A stretch of DNA of 64,000 bases from IMG/VR virus record IMGVR_UViG_3300037882_002024, positions 23,711 to 87,710 of that record. One strand, written 5' to 3'. A program made the position numbers and the translations under genes. Positions within the stretch are counted from its first letter, which is position 1. Every line of letters begins with the position of its first letter. This stretch comes from a virus. This document shows, piece after piece, positions 22,975 through 30,762 of this stretch. The notes under the pieces are model-generated. The model did not search any database, had not been told where the DNA came from, and saw only the letters and a list, made by a program, of their open reading frames with translations.

Positions 22975-23294
22975 GCAGCCCTCAAGCAATTGCGCAGGCC
23001 TTCGCCGAAACGAACTGGCTTAATTTTACGGGCGACGCAAGCTCCGGAGCTGTCTTCGACCGCGAGCGCGTGTTTCGCTACATGCTCTACCGTGTGAAAA
23101 AATGCTTAACTTGTACCAATCCATCCGACAAGCCGTTTTGCCGCCAAGCCGCTGACGGCAAGGTCAACGAAGCCTGCATTGATCGTTGTCATGGCAACCA
23201 CCTAGGCATCCTGAGCGCTGAGTACGTGGCGTGGTACAATCGCCCGGAAGCCGAAGGCCTGCGACGCTCAATGGAAAAATTCCTCAAAAAATAG
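22971..23294 (+). CDS. Cysteine-rich unknown protein
   Basis: 107 aa. YRVKKCLTCTN, FCRQAAD, ACIDRCHGNH give five Cys plus His, a plausible zinc site. ATGA-coupled to the upstream gene. Confidence 0.65.
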   Translation: MSSPQAIAQAFAETNWLNFTGDASSGAVFDRERVFRYMLYRVKKCLTCTNPSDKPFCRQAADGKVNEACIDRCHGNHLGILSAEYVAWYNRPEAEGLRRSMEKFLKK

Positions 23295-23326
23295 TCCAGA
23301 CACCTGCCCAGCACTACGGAGATGCA

Positions 23327-23707
23327 ATGCAACCACTCACCTGCGATGAATGCTCCGGGGCCTGCTGTCAGTTTGTCAGCACGCCACCGGGCTTGTTCCC
23401 GATCTTCGCCTCACCGAAGTGGGACGGCCTCTACATGGCCGACACCGAAGACTATATTCATTGGGCCAGCATGCCTGCCGCGCTCCAAGACGAGCTACGC
23501 GCTGTGTACGCCGAGCGCCGCGAGGATGGACAGGCCTGCGTGTGGCTGCACGAAGGGCGCTGCAAGCACTACGTCCACAGGCCGGAAGCGTGCCGCAATG
23601 CTGTGACGGTAGGCGACGCAGCCTGTCTTGAGGCCCGCGACCAAGTGATCCAGCTTAACCTCGAACGGTTGCAATTATCTTTGCCAAAATTGAAGAAAAA
23701 TAGTTGA
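23327..23707 (+). CDS. YkgJ-type zinc/iron-chelating domain protein
   Basis: ATG 23327 follows ACGGAGATGCA. 126 aa. CDECSGACCQ near the N-terminus and CVWLHEGRCKHYVHRPEACR in the second half are the YkgJ family cysteine signature. The family binds a metal; biochemical role is poorly known. Its stop TAG is part of the AAATAGTTGACA of the next promoter. Confidence 0.8.
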   Translation: MQPLTCDECSGACCQFVSTPPGLFPIFASPKWDGLYMADTEDYIHWASMPAALQDELRAVYAERREDGQACVWLHEGRCKHYVHRPEACRNAVTVGDAACLEARDQVIQLNLERLQLSLPKLKKNS

Positions 23708-23732
23708 CAGTAGGGCAGGAAGCGGCTAAGCT
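23704..23732 (+). promoter_or_regulatory. Early-type promoter
   Basis: TTGACA, 17 bp, TAAGCT; upstream GAAGAAAAATAG. Leader ends TAACCGAGGCAAGACA before ATG 23781. Confidence 0.85.
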
Positions 23733-23780
23733 ATTTTCACAGGCGCAACAACTGAGCCTAGCACTAACCGAGGCAAGACA

Positions 23781-24110
23781 ATGGCCACCATGATGACGTT
23801 CGCCGAAGCCTGTGAAAAACAACACCTGTACCACTCGTACTACACCGTCTGGATCGTGAAGCCTGACGGCACGCGTATCTATCTGACGCATACCGCGCGC
23901 AAGTCAGGCAGTGGGCTGCTGGCGCTCTTCACCGGCGATTATGACGGCTACCGTGAGGCCTTACGCAAGGCCTTGCGCGAGGCTGGCGTGAACCCGGAAA
24001 CCTGTCCGCTCGTCAAGAAGACGAAGAACGCATTGATCCTTGGCGACCTGTGGAAGGTCGAGTTTGGTGGCACCATCCGCCAAGAAGCTGCGGCTAGCAA
24101 TAGCCGATAA
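23781..24110 (+). CDS. Unknown 109-aa protein
   Basis: Single-gene early unit. Beta-like first half (YYTVWIVKPDGTRIYL), helical YREALRKALREAG, then a final strand pair. Followed by hairpin 24146-24167. Confidence 0.7.
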   Translation: MATMMTFAEACEKQHLYHSYYTVWIVKPDGTRIYLTHTARKSGSGLLALFTGDYDGYREALRKALREAGVNPETCPLVKKTKNALILGDLWKVEFGGTIRQEAAASNSR

Positions 24111-24145
24111 CCTAAGTCGGGCAATTCGCCTTAGACTTTAATTCC

Positions 24146-24173
24146 GCGCAGGCCTGCAAGCCTGCGCTATTTT
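24146..24173 (+). terminator. Probable terminator
   Basis: GCGCAGGC, loop CTGCAA, GCCTGCGC, then TATTTT. Perfect 8-bp stem with a weak T tract, 35 nt after the stop. Confidence 0.65.
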
Positions 24174-24184
24174 AGGAGCGATCT

Positions 24185-25159
24185 ATGGGAACAATGGAAC
24201 GGCGCTACGGAAGCAAGCGGCCCGCTGTAATTGCGAGCTTTCGCCTGCTAGGGCTAGCGCCAACGTATGCGGCTGGTGAACTAGAGCAACTGCCGTTTGG
24301 CAAGCCAAAGCACGTGTGGCTTTCCGCAACCAAGCGACTGGAGCGACACACTTTTCGTGGCGTTCCCGGCAACGGAATTACGATCCTTTTACCCGGCGCA
24401 GAACAGGATTCTCTGAGCGCCTTGCCAGCAGGATGCGCTTGGGTTTGGCGTGTCTGCAAGAGGATCGGAAGCCGTGACCGCAAGGACGGCATTGAGATTG
24501 TAGTAACGCATTGGCGCGCGACAGACTGCGCGCAATGGGAAGAAGCCTATCTAGGCGTTGATATGGGCAGCGATGTCATGACGATTATCGCTCGAACAGA
24601 GGACGGCCAGCACTTGTGGCAACAAGACTTTCGGCGCCTGCCGACCAGCTTGGAGAATTACGAGCTACGACGAATCTTTGAGTGGCAGCGGAACAAATTT
24701 TACGCTCACTTAACCTACCGCGAAACCGAGGAGATTGCGCTAGCATTCTTAGGCTCCGTTGATCCAAGCTGGACCCTTAATGCTGCAAACCGCCTTGCTT
24801 CGCGCCTGCTGTACGGTTATGCGCGCGATACGGGATGGCGCAAGCTAGCACTGCACGAGCAAGAGCGCTATGGCGTTACTGGCCAGTGGCACAAACAAGC
24901 GCAGCTTGATCTAATCAAGGGTGAGGCTGCAATCAGGGACTCAACAGGGGTCGGGGGATACACCAAGCAGGCAGCCAGCGGCCAAGTTCCCATCTACGGC
25001 GATTCTGCGCTTGTGGCTGTTGCTGAAGACTATGCCGACCGTCATGGCCTGCCTGCCGAAGTGCGCGCGCACATGCCAGCCAAAGCCTTTGCAATCTGGC
25101 TTCGCACGCAAGGTTGTGAAGAGCTAGCCAAAGCAGTCGAGGCTTGTGCGCCGTTTTAG
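24185..25159 (+). CDS. Unknown 324-aa protein
   Basis: ATG 24185 has TAGGAGCG upstream. The largest unknown in this stretch. N-terminal 110 residues are beta-like (THWRATDCAQWEE), middle is helical with FEWQRNKFYAHL, the last third has GGYTKQAASGQVPIYG. No catalytic motif recognised. Confidence 0.65.
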   Translation: MGTMERRYGSKRPAVIASFRLLGLAPTYAAGELEQLPFGKPKHVWLSATKRLERHTFRGVPGNGITILLPGAEQDSLSALPAGCAWVWRVCKRIGSRDRKDGIEIVVTHWRATDCAQWEEAYLGVDMGSDVMTIIARTEDGQHLWQQDFRRLPTSLENYELRRIFEWQRNKFYAHLTYRETEEIALAFLGSVDPSWTLNAANRLASRLLYGYARDTGWRKLALHEQERYGVTGQWHKQAQLDLIKGEAAIRDSTGVGGYTKQAASGQVPIYGDSALVAVAEDYADRHGLPAEVRAHMPAKAFAIWLRTQGCEELAKAVEACAPF

Positions 25160-25170
25160 GAAACAGACAG

Positions 25171-25195
25171 GCGACTAAATTATTTTAGTCGCTTT
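25171..25195 (+). terminator. Hairpin extending the 14-mer motif
   Basis: GCGACTAAA, loop TTAT, TTTAGTCGC, then TTTC. Core is CTAAATTATTTTAG with complementary flanks; sits between a stop codon and the next promoter. Confidence 0.65.
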
Positions 25196-25208
25196 CAAAA
25201 AAAAATAG

Positions 25209-25237
25209 TTGACAGAGCAACCAGTCTCGGCTATAGT
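25209..25237 (+). promoter_or_regulatory. Early-type promoter
   Basis: TTGACA, 17 bp, TATAGT, after CAAAAAAAAATAG. Leader ends AAACCGAGGCAAGACA before ATG 25293. Confidence 0.9.
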
Positions 25238-25292
25238 ATTAGCACAGGGGCAGAAGTTGCCCTTAAACCTTAAACCAAACCGAGGCAAGACA

Positions 25293-25550
25293 ATGGAACG
25301 CATCGCAATTACAACCCTTCCCCGTGGCTCGTGGAAATATCAAGACGCCTTCGGTATCGCGCACTATGTCGCGGTCAAGGCCAAGGCTGGCTTCTACTAC
25401 TGGAAGCGTGTGGCCTGCTCCAAGAAATACAGCGCCCCGCAGTTGCGGCGAATGGGATACGACGCCAGCAATGCCGGGGGCATCAACAAGCAACGCCTGA
25501 CCCGCGCCGAAGTGGCCTTTGCAGTCTTCGCGCAAGCGCAAATGGTGTAA
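25293..25550 (+). CDS. Unknown 85-aa protein
   Basis: Starts MERIAITTLPRGSWKY. Basic and aromatic (GFYYWKRVACSKKY), possibly nucleic-acid binding. Ends before a strong hairpin. Confidence 0.7.
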   Translation: MERIAITTLPRGSWKYQDAFGIAHYVAVKAKAGFYYWKRVACSKKYSAPQLRRMGYDASNAGGINKQRLTRAEVAFAVFAQAQMV

Positions 25551-25565
25551 CGTAAACAAGCCAAC

Positions 25566-25594
25566 AAGGCCACTAAAAAATTTTAGTGGCCTTT
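25566..25594 (+). terminator. Terminator built on the 14-mer core
   Basis: AAGGCCACTAAAA / TTTTAGTGGCCTT, a 13-bp perfect stem around AA, then TTTA. Flanks differ from other copies but stay complementary. Confidence 0.8.
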
Positions 25595-25609
25595 ACTCAG
25601 GAGCAAGAA

Positions 25610-25858
25610 ATGAACGAAGCCTCATTGCCGAAGTGGGCGCAAGAACGCTTAGAGCGCTTTCGCAGCGACTTGCAGAAAGCACGCGAGCCGCTGCTCAAAG
25701 AGCTAGGAGTGCTGCGCCCCAAGGTTGAGTTGCTAGAAGCGCGCAACGCCGCGCTAGTGGAATTGCTACAGGCTGCCGCTAGGGGCGGGCACCTTGCCGC
25801 CGCCGACATCGTGCGGACACTCGAAGGCTACGAGCTACAACTCGTCAAGGCCGACTAA
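25610..25858 (+). CDS. Coiled-coil protein, 82 aa
   Basis: ATG 25610 follows CAGGAGCAAGAA. Almost wholly helical with heptads (LKELGVLRPKVELLEARNAA). Partner unknown. Confidence 0.6.
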   Translation: MNEASLPKWAQERLERFRSDLQKAREPLLKELGVLRPKVELLEARNAALVELLQAAARGGHLAAADIVRTLEGYELQLVKAD

Positions 25859-25870
25859 CCCGGAGCTAGG

Positions 25871-26332
25871 ATGTTTACGCGTTACTGCCTGTCGATCATC
25901 GACGGCGTGCTTTGTGTGCGCTGCACGCTGGCCAACTACAGCCAGCCGATTGTTGCGCATCTGCACTGGCCAGCCCGCGAGAAGGCTGCGGACGTTGCGA
26001 GAACGCTCGGCCTTCCTGATTCCACGGGCCTCGTGACCGTGGACGTGACAGGCGGACATGACGGCTGCTATACGGCCTACAGCCAGCCAGACCAATTCGG
26101 GAGCCGCTACATGGCGCTGATCCACACCGTAGACGGGGCACGCACGCAGCCGATTCTAACCGAAGAGCACCGCATCGTCGTGAAGTCTACGCGGCGCAAC
26201 CCTGTCACCTACCGCAACGGCTTCTTCTTCAAGGCCATGGCGGCAGGCGAGACGCGCTTGCCGTGGACCGAGTTCGTGGACAGCTACGGGAGCCTGTTGC
26301 CATGGCCATGGTTCAAATTTCTGAAAAAATAG
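25871..26332 (+). CDS. Unknown 153-aa protein
   Basis: ATG 25871 follows CGGAGCTAGG. It resembles the gene at 27424 in its opening: both have a short hydrophobic strand, then LCVRCTL or LCVGTLS, then a Pro/Ala-rich stretch, so they may be distant paralogues. The stop TAG is part of AATAGTTGACA of the next promoter. Confidence 0.65.
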   Translation: MFTRYCLSIIDGVLCVRCTLANYSQPIVAHLHWPAREKAADVARTLGLPDSTGLVTVDVTGGHDGCYTAYSQPDQFGSRYMALIHTVDGARTQPILTEEHRIVVKSTRRNPVTYRNGFFFKAMAAGETRLPWTEFVDSYGSLLPWPWFKFLKK

Positions 26333-26361
26333 TTGACAGCAGGAGCTAAGTCGGCTAAGCT
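26333..26361 (+). promoter_or_regulatory. Early-type promoter
   Basis: TTGACA, 17 bp, TAAGCT, after CTGAAAAAATAG. Leader ends AACCGAGGCAAGT before ATG 26393. Confidence 0.85.
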
Positions 26362-26392
26362 ATTCTTGTCGCCCAACCAAACCGAGGCAAGT

Positions 26393-26653
26393 ATGAAGAC
26401 TCTGCAAACGGCTGCTAACAACAACGCGATCAACAACGTCAAGCTGGTGTTCAAAAAGTCCACCGTCAAGAAGTTTGCCTATCTGATTAACGAGGGCAAA
26501 GACGAGGCTGTGCTGGAGTTCCTGCGCTCCTGTGTGGCCGTGGCTCACTGCAAGGATTCCTTTGCAGCCGTCTTGGTACATTCGGGCCAGCGCTACACGA
26601 GCACGGGCCAGATTCACAACGCGCTGCGCGCATACTACCAAGCCAAAGAATAG
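26393..26653 (+). CDS. Unknown 86-aa protein
   Basis: Single-gene early unit starting MKTLQTAANNNAINNVKLVF. Basic first half (KKSTVKKFAYL), helical with Cys pair in the middle. Followed by CTAAAATCTTGTAG (26655-26668), an imperfect 14-mer. Confidence 0.7.
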   Translation: MKTLQTAANNNAINNVKLVFKKSTVKKFAYLINEGKDEAVLEFLRSCVAVAHCKDSFAAVLVHSGQRYTSTGQIHNALRAYYQAKE

Positions 26654-26700
26654 CCTAAAATCTTGTAGTCGCCCTTCCTCAATGAACCGGAGCCAGTGCA

Positions 26701-27219
26701 ATGCCTTTTCACTTTGACGAATCGGAGCAAGACACGCGCGGCGGGCGTGGCAAGACAACGCGCCGCAAGGGCACCAAAACCAATCGCGGGCCATACGGCC
26801 TGTGGCTCGCGCAGTGCAAAGAAGAGGACGCGCCCCGCTTGGCTGCCGAGAAGGCCGCGCGGCTGGAGCAAGAGCGCTTGGCCAAGATCGAGCGCGAGCG
26901 CGTGACGGACGAGTGCCTTGCGCTGGAGCCTTTTATCCGTTACGGCGTCTACGAGACGCATACGCGAGCCACGAACGTAGCCGGTTACGCGCTTCGCGGA
27001 GACGTGTTCACGATGACAGTACGAACGGGGCTGTACGAGGCAGAGGCCGAAGCAATCGGCATGGTTGAATTGGCCTTGCGGTACAAAGAGCAAGGCAAGT
27101 GGCCTCGTGACGGATCGACCTACGAAGTGCGTGCTGTGCTGTGCAAGTGGCGCGTTCATGCCGTGACGAAAAAAGGCGAGCGCCACATCAGCATCAAGCC
27201 CGTCGATGAGCAAAACTAA
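26701..27219 (+). CDS. Unknown 172-aa protein
   Basis: ATG 26701 follows CCGGAGCCAGTGCA. Basic Gly/Arg/Lys-rich tail (RGGRGKTTRRKGTKT), a long charged helix (LEQERLAKIERERV), then a beta-rich domain with YGVYETHTRATNVAGY. Possibly RNA- or DNA-binding. The stop is inside CTAAAATAATTTAG (27216-27229). Confidence 0.65.
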   Translation: MPFHFDESEQDTRGGRGKTTRRKGTKTNRGPYGLWLAQCKEEDAPRLAAEKAARLEQERLAKIERERVTDECLALEPFIRYGVYETHTRATNVAGYALRGDVFTMTVRTGLYEAEAEAIGMVELALRYKEQGKWPRDGSTYEVRAVLCKWRVHAVTKKGERHISIKPVDEQN

Positions 27220-27229
27220 AATAATTTAG
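27216..27229 (+). repeat. 14-mer motif
   Basis: CTAAAATAATTTAG; supplies the stop and lies 18 nt before ATG 27248. Confidence 0.8.
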
Positions 27230-27247
27230 TCGCCCGGAGCAACTGCG

Positions 27248-27427
27248 ATGAAGAGGAAAAAGAAGCAAGTGACCTTCGAGTGCCTTGGCGCTCTTGCGCA
27301 AGAGCGCGCGCTCGTTGATTACATCAATTTTTGGGCGCAGGAAGGGCAGGCTATCACCGAAGAGCAAGCGCGTGACCTGCTGCAAGGCGAGTCGTTTGCC
27401 GAAGACGGGACCAAGGTGGAACAATGA
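27248..27427 (+). CDS. Unknown 59-aa protein
   Basis: Starts MKRKKKQVTFECLGAL after CCCGGAGCAACTGCG. Basic head, then an acidic helical tail (ITEEQARDLLQGESF). Placed exactly between a 14-mer and an ATGA overlap with the next gene, which strongly supports it. Confidence 0.75.
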   Translation: MKRKKKQVTFECLGALAQERALVDYINFWAQEGQAITEEQARDLLQGESFAEDGTKVEQ

Positions 27428-27969
27428 AACCTCTCGAACGCACAACGCTGCCGGGGCTGTGGCGCTTCTGGCTCTGCATGGTAGACGATACGCTGTGCGT
27501 CGGGACGCTCAGCGCCCACAGCACGCAGCCGCGCTTTGCAATTGCCTGCATGCCGACCGTCGATCAAGGCGTCTTTGGCCTTACGCAGATGGCTTACCGC
27601 TTTCACGCCGGAGGCCTGCGAGACAAATTTTTGCGGCTAGCGCAGGTAGCTTACGTTATGCCGCAGACGGTAGCCGTGGAGTGTGAGCAAATGCGCGCAG
27701 GGTACACGGACTATGTGTCGTATGCCTGCCCGTACAAGGTGCCGCCCATCTACCGCGCTTACCTCGACGCGCCGAGGCCTGCGCGCGTGCGCAAGGCCTC
27801 AGAGGTATGGTGGGACAACGGGCACTGGCACAAACGGACAAACGCCAGCGCGCAGGCCGAGCGCATCGAGTGGGCGGCAGCGCTTCCCAAGCTACCTACT
27901 GAGTGCATGCACTACTACGAGCGCAAGCGCACCACCGATGAAATTCTCGACGATCTGATGGGAGAGTAG
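27424..27969 (+). CDS. Unknown 181-aa protein
   Basis: ATGA overlap. Opening WRFWLCMVDDTLCVGTLS resembles the gene at 25871. Later VWWDNGHWHKRTNA and helical end. No domain recognised. Confidence 0.65.
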   Translation: MKPLERTTLPGLWRFWLCMVDDTLCVGTLSAHSTQPRFAIACMPTVDQGVFGLTQMAYRFHAGGLRDKFLRLAQVAYVMPQTVAVECEQMRAGYTDYVSYACPYKVPPIYRAYLDAPRPARVRKASEVWWDNGHWHKRTNASAQAERIEWAAALPKLPTECMHYYERKRTTDEILDDLMGE

Positions 27970-27970
27970 C

Positions 27971-28114
27971 ATGTGGAGAGTAGAAGTAACATCGTCGCGC
28001 TACGATCATGCCGTGCTAGGCATTTTCTGGCACCGAGACGAAGAGCAGGCGCGCAGCCACGCAGCCGAGTTCGAGCATCACGGCTTCGGGGCAAAGGTTG
28101 TGGCGCCAGAATAA
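27971..28114 (+). CDS. Unknown 47-aa protein
   Basis: Starts MWRVEVTSSRYDHAV right after GGAGAGTAGC. A compact beta-alpha-beta-like sequence with FEHHGFGAKVV, similar in style to small phage proteins that modify amino acid displays. Good fit to the gap between neighbours. Confidence 0.6.
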   Translation: MWRVEVTSSRYDHAVLGIFWHRDEEQARSHAAEFEHHGFGAKVVAPE

Positions 28115-28128
28115 TTCTGGAAAAATAG

Positions 28129-28157
28129 TTGACAGATGCCCGAGCGCCCGCTATATT
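28129..28157 (+). promoter_or_regulatory. Early-type promoter
   Basis: TTGACA, 17 bp, TATATT, after TGGAAAAATAG. The leader differs from the family (ACCAATGCAAGACGGAGTC). Confidence 0.85.
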
Positions 28158-28205
28158 GTTCTTACAGTCGCCAACACTTAACCAATGCAAGACGGAGTCA
28201 AGACC

Positions 28206-28580
28206 ATGTCCGAGAACAAGTCCGAACCTATGTGCATCCTCATCACCTACTCGCTGTGCAAGGCCACGCTGCGGGGCCTCACGGTAGCCAACTCGGAGCG
28301 CGACCTACGCAACAAAATGGGCATGCGAATCGAGAACGAGTGCTGGGGCACGCTCTGCCCGGTTTCCGCGCACGTCGAACTGGATTTTAACCGCGACGAA
28401 GACAAGATCACGGTAGACATCACGGACGTGGACAGCGTCGCGTTGGCGCGGTGGCTGACGGCCGATGAATGCAATCTGAGCTACCTGAAAGACCTAACCA
28501 AATCCGCGCAAGTGGCCATGCTGGAGTTCATCGCGGAACAACTTGGAGAGCTACGCGTAGACGACAACGCAGACGACTAA
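28206..28580 (+). CDS. Unknown 124-aa protein
   Basis: ATG 28206 has CGGAGTCAAGACC upstream. Alpha/beta with ELDFNRDEDKITVDITDVDS and an acidic tail (VDDNADD). Own promoter. Its stop lies in CTAAATTATTTTAG (28577-28590). Confidence 0.7.
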   Translation: MSENKSEPMCILITYSLCKATLRGLTVANSERDLRNKMGMRIENECWGTLCPVSAHVELDFNRDEDKITVDITDVDSVALARWLTADECNLSYLKDLTKSAQVAMLEFIAEQLGELRVDDNADD

Positions 28581-28590
28581 ATTATTTTAG
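28577..28590 (+). repeat. 14-mer motif before early promoter
   Basis: CTAAATTATTTTAG, providing the stop codon; 19 nt before the -35 box. Confidence 0.8.
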
Positions 28591-28638
28591 CCGCTTGTCA
28601 GAAAAGAAGTTGACAAGCGGCCGTCCGCCCGCTATATT
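28591..28638 (+). promoter_or_regulatory. Early-type promoter with inverted repeat over the -35
   Basis: TTGACA (28610-28615), 17 bp, TATATT (28633-28638). CCGCTTGTCA (28591-28600) and TGACAAGCGG (28611-28620) form a perfect 10-bp inverted repeat covering the -35 box, as an operator could. Confidence 0.85.
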
Positions 28639-28677
28639 GATTTTGCAGTCGCCCAAAACCAACCGAGGCAAGTCATC

Positions 28678-28860
28678 ATGAAGCTCATTCGCGTTATGGA
28701 AGGTCTTTATCGCTCCGAGTGCGGCGGCATTCGTGTGGCCAAAGAAGCATGGAATAAAGACCTGCCTTGGGTTGTTTGCTGGACCGACTTCCTTTCTGCG
28801 CGGCATGAAAACAGATTCAAGACCCTCGCTGAGTGCCGCGCTTACTTGGCAGGCAAATAG
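28678..28860 (+). CDS. Unknown 60-aa protein
   Basis: Starts MKLIRVMEGLYRSECGGIRV after CAACCGAGGCAAGTCATC. Compact, with LPWVVCWTDFLSARH and AECRAYL; looks like a small folded host-takeover protein. Unknown. Confidence 0.7.
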   Translation: MKLIRVMEGLYRSECGGIRVAKEAWNKDLPWVVCWTDFLSARHENRFKTLAECRAYLAGK

Positions 28861-28871
28861 GAATCAAAAAA

Positions 28872-29078
28872 ATGAACGCGATTTTCAATGAACAAGTGGT
28901 GGCCGAGCTTCTTGAGACGGCCTATGAGCTTGACGGCCAAGGCCTCTTGCTGACGCACAGCGCGCAAGACAACGCCAGCATCGAAGAGCTATATCAACAG
29001 GGGCACCTTCGCTACGAAGGCGGGGCCTATCACATTACGCGCAGTGGCCGGGCGCTGCTGCGCGACCTGAAACGGTGA
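28872..29078 (+). CDS. Small winged-helix-like protein
   Basis: 68 aa. Helical first part, then YEGGAYHITRSGRALLRDLK, typical of the beta-wing and last helix of small winged-helix regulators. Ribosome site is weak (GAATCAAAAAA). DNA binding is inferred only. Confidence 0.55.
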   Translation: MNAIFNEQVVAELLETAYELDGQGLLLTHSAQDNASIEELYQQGHLRYEGGAYHITRSGRALLRDLKR

Positions 29079-29081
29079 GAC

Positions 29082-29402
29082 ATGGCTAAGAAGAAAAAAC
29101 AGAACATATTTCAGATCGTGCGCGCCGCTCGCCAAAAGTACGACGGCGCGTGCATCTTCGTTGCCGCCGAAGCCAACGACGGCTACTTTGTAGAAGGCCC
29201 CGACGCTGACCTTGTGGGCACCGTCGTGAAGCGTGAGCCTGTGGTGGAGATGCGCGCAGGCAAAGAAGTGTCGCGCCTACTCTTCATTCCACGGGAAACG
29301 CTTTACGCGCCCACCGGCATGGTGATGGGCTTTCAGCAGGTTGTGCAGGAGCTTTCTAAGCAGCGCCACCGCGTCATCAAGATCGACTACACGGAAAGCT
29401 AG
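29082..29402 (+). CDS. Unknown 106-aa protein
   Basis: Starts MAKKKKQNIFQIVRAARQK, basic; then FVAAEANDGYFVEGPDADLVG and a final helix. ATG 29082 lies 3 nt after the previous stop, with GGTGAG as site. No family assigned. Confidence 0.65.
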   Translation: MAKKKKQNIFQIVRAARQKYDGACIFVAAEANDGYFVEGPDADLVGTVVKREPVVEMRAGKEVSRLLFIPRETLYAPTGMVMGFQQVVQELSKQRHRVIKIDYTES

Positions 29403-29427
29403 GGCAAAAGATTCTGGAAAAAAATAG

Positions 29428-29456
29428 TTGACGACGTCCGCGCAGCAGGCTAAAGT
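29428..29456 (+). promoter_or_regulatory. Early-type promoter whose -10 lies in a 14-mer motif
   Basis: TTGACG, 17 bp, TAAAGT. The -10 is inside CTAAAGTATTTTAG (29450-29463). Leader ends TACCGAGGCAAGCC before ATG 29495. Confidence 0.8.
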
Positions 29457-29494
29457 ATTTTAGTCGCCCAACAACTAACCTACCGAGGCAAGCC

Positions 29495-29905
29495 ATGAAC
29501 CGTTCTTTCATCACCGCAGGCAAGGCAATCTTCACCATCAGCAACCCCAGCGGCGAGCGCTACACGTTCCGCGTCACTCACAAACCTGCAAGCAACGGCT
29601 ACGCAGAGGCTTTCTTTGTGTCGCTGCTAACAGGCAGCGACAACGAGAACGACTACACTTATTTGGGCATGATGAACCGAGTCACAGGCACCGTGGCCTT
29701 GACGAAGAAGAGCGCCTACAAAGACGATAGCAAGCCGGTGCGTGTGATCCGTTGGGCGCTCGGCCTCATCTGGAGTGGCAAGGCCTTTCCAGAAGGCTAC
29801 AGCGCTTGCCATGAGGGTAAGTGCGGGCGCTGCGCGCGGCTGCTCACGGTGCCCGAGTCTGTGCAATCGGGCTTTGGGCCAGAGTGCATTAAGCTGGTGT
29901 TTTGA
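29495..29905 (+). CDS. DUF6011-like zinc protein
   Basis: 136 aa. The first 90 residues are a beta-rich domain. The C-terminus reads CHEGKCGRCARLLTVPESVQ then GFGPECI, the DUF6011 signature of a one-zinc treble-clef-like motif found in many phage proteins. Function of the motif is unknown; nucleic-acid binding is plausible. Confidence 0.75.
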   Translation: MNRSFITAGKAIFTISNPSGERYTFRVTHKPASNGYAEAFFVSLLTGSDNENDYTYLGMMNRVTGTVALTKKSAYKDDSKPVRVIRWALGLIWSGKAFPEGYSACHEGKCGRCARLLTVPESVQSGFGPECIKLVF

Positions 29906-29912
29906 TTATACC

Positions 29913-29949
29913 CCTAGGGGCTTGATGGTGTAGCCATCAAGCCCCTAGG
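29913..29949 (+). terminator. Long perfect hairpin without T tract
   Basis: CCTAGGGGCTTGATGG and its complement (16 bp) around TGTAG. No T run follows, so it may be an RNA stabiliser or bidirectional element instead of a terminator. Confidence 0.6.
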
Positions 29950-29964
29950 AAACCAAGGAAAGCC

Positions 29965-30174
29965 ATGAACGAACGATACGAAGAGATGTTGCGCAGCTTC
30001 CCGCACTGCGTCGATAACTTGCAGATGCCGACCGACGAGCGCGGGCTGATTAAAACAGCCCGCGCACTTCTTAGCAAGCTACGCGCCAACAAAAGCAACC
30101 CGCGTCGCAACCACATCAGCGCGCTAGAGCGCTGGCTAAAAATTTTTAGTGAGTCAAGCCGTGCCTGCATCTAG
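29965..30174 (+). CDS. Unknown 69-aa protein
   Basis: ATG 29965 follows CAAGGAAAGCC. Helical and basic (LLSKLRANKSNPRRNH). The last codons contain CTAAAAATTTTTAG (30136-30149) and overlap the next gene start. Confidence 0.6.
   Translation: MNERYEEMLRSFPHCVDNLQMPTDERGLIKTARALLSKLRANKSNPRRNHISALERWLKIFSESSRACI
30136..30149 (+). repeat. 14-mer motif (perfect palindrome)
   Basis: CTAAAAATTTTTAG within the end of one gene, 11 nt before GTG 30161. Confidence 0.8.
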
Positions 30175-30445
30175 CGCCATTCTGTGCAGCCTCGGTGGCA
30201 AAGACTTCGAGTGTATCGCACAGGTCACCGAGATTTTCGGCATGGGCAATCGCTTTTATGCGTTGTTCGATGCCGACAATTCACTAGGCGCCAACCGCGT
30301 CGATGTGCTGTGCCAACAAGGCATGTGTACCATGCGGCTGTATGGCGTGCATGGCAAAGCCTTTGGCCTGCTTCACCAATCGAGCGTCGCGCTCGATGAC
30401 TTGAGGCAGGCCTTTTGCAACGCAACCGGAATTGAGATACCATGA
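30161..30445 (+). CDS. Unknown 94-aa protein
   Basis: GTG 30161 is preferred over GTG 30149 because motif-to-start spacing then fits other copies. Beta-rich (ECIAQVTEIFG, RFYALFDADN) with a helical end. ATGA with the next gene. Confidence 0.55.
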   Translation: MPASSAILCSLGGKDFECIAQVTEIFGMGNRFYALFDADNSLGANRVDVLCQQGMCTMRLYGVHGKAFGLLHQSSVALDDLRQAFCNATGIEIP

Positions 30446-30762
30446 TCGACCTTGCAGCCTTTCAGCATGCGCACCCATTTGATGTCGCGTCCTACGAGCG
30501 GCTTATCGCTCGCGTGGAGTTGTTGCCTTTGCAGCGCGACGCTGGCGGGGCTGCAGTGATTTTGCACGAGGGCGCCTACACGCCACAGAGGAATAGGCAG
30601 ACAAAAGCAGTCCGAATGAGGCTGCACAGACTGCGAGTAACAATCGTCGTGGGCTGCAATGTCTCCGTGGGATCGATCTTGGGCGCCAAGCCGCATACTG
30701 ATTACAACCCATTGCCGAGATACCTCGATGAAGAAAAAAGCACAGGCCCCGCAGCAACTTGA
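30442..30762 (+). CDS. Unknown 106-aa protein
   Basis: Coupled by ATGA. Starts MIDLAAFQHAHPFDVASYERL. The second half is basic (QRNRQTKAVRMRLHRLRV). It overlaps the methylase-like gene by 35 bp. Frame quality is moderate. Confidence 0.5.
   Translation: MIDLAAFQHAHPFDVASYERLIARVELLPLQRDAGGAAVILHEGAYTPQRNRQTKAVRMRLHRLRVTIVVGCNVSVGSILGAKPHTDYNPLPRYLDEEKSTGPAAT

Noticed and set aside
29082-29402. MutS N-terminal domain fragment
   Set aside because: Only a short DGYFVEGPDAD stretch is reminiscent; the rest does not follow the domain.
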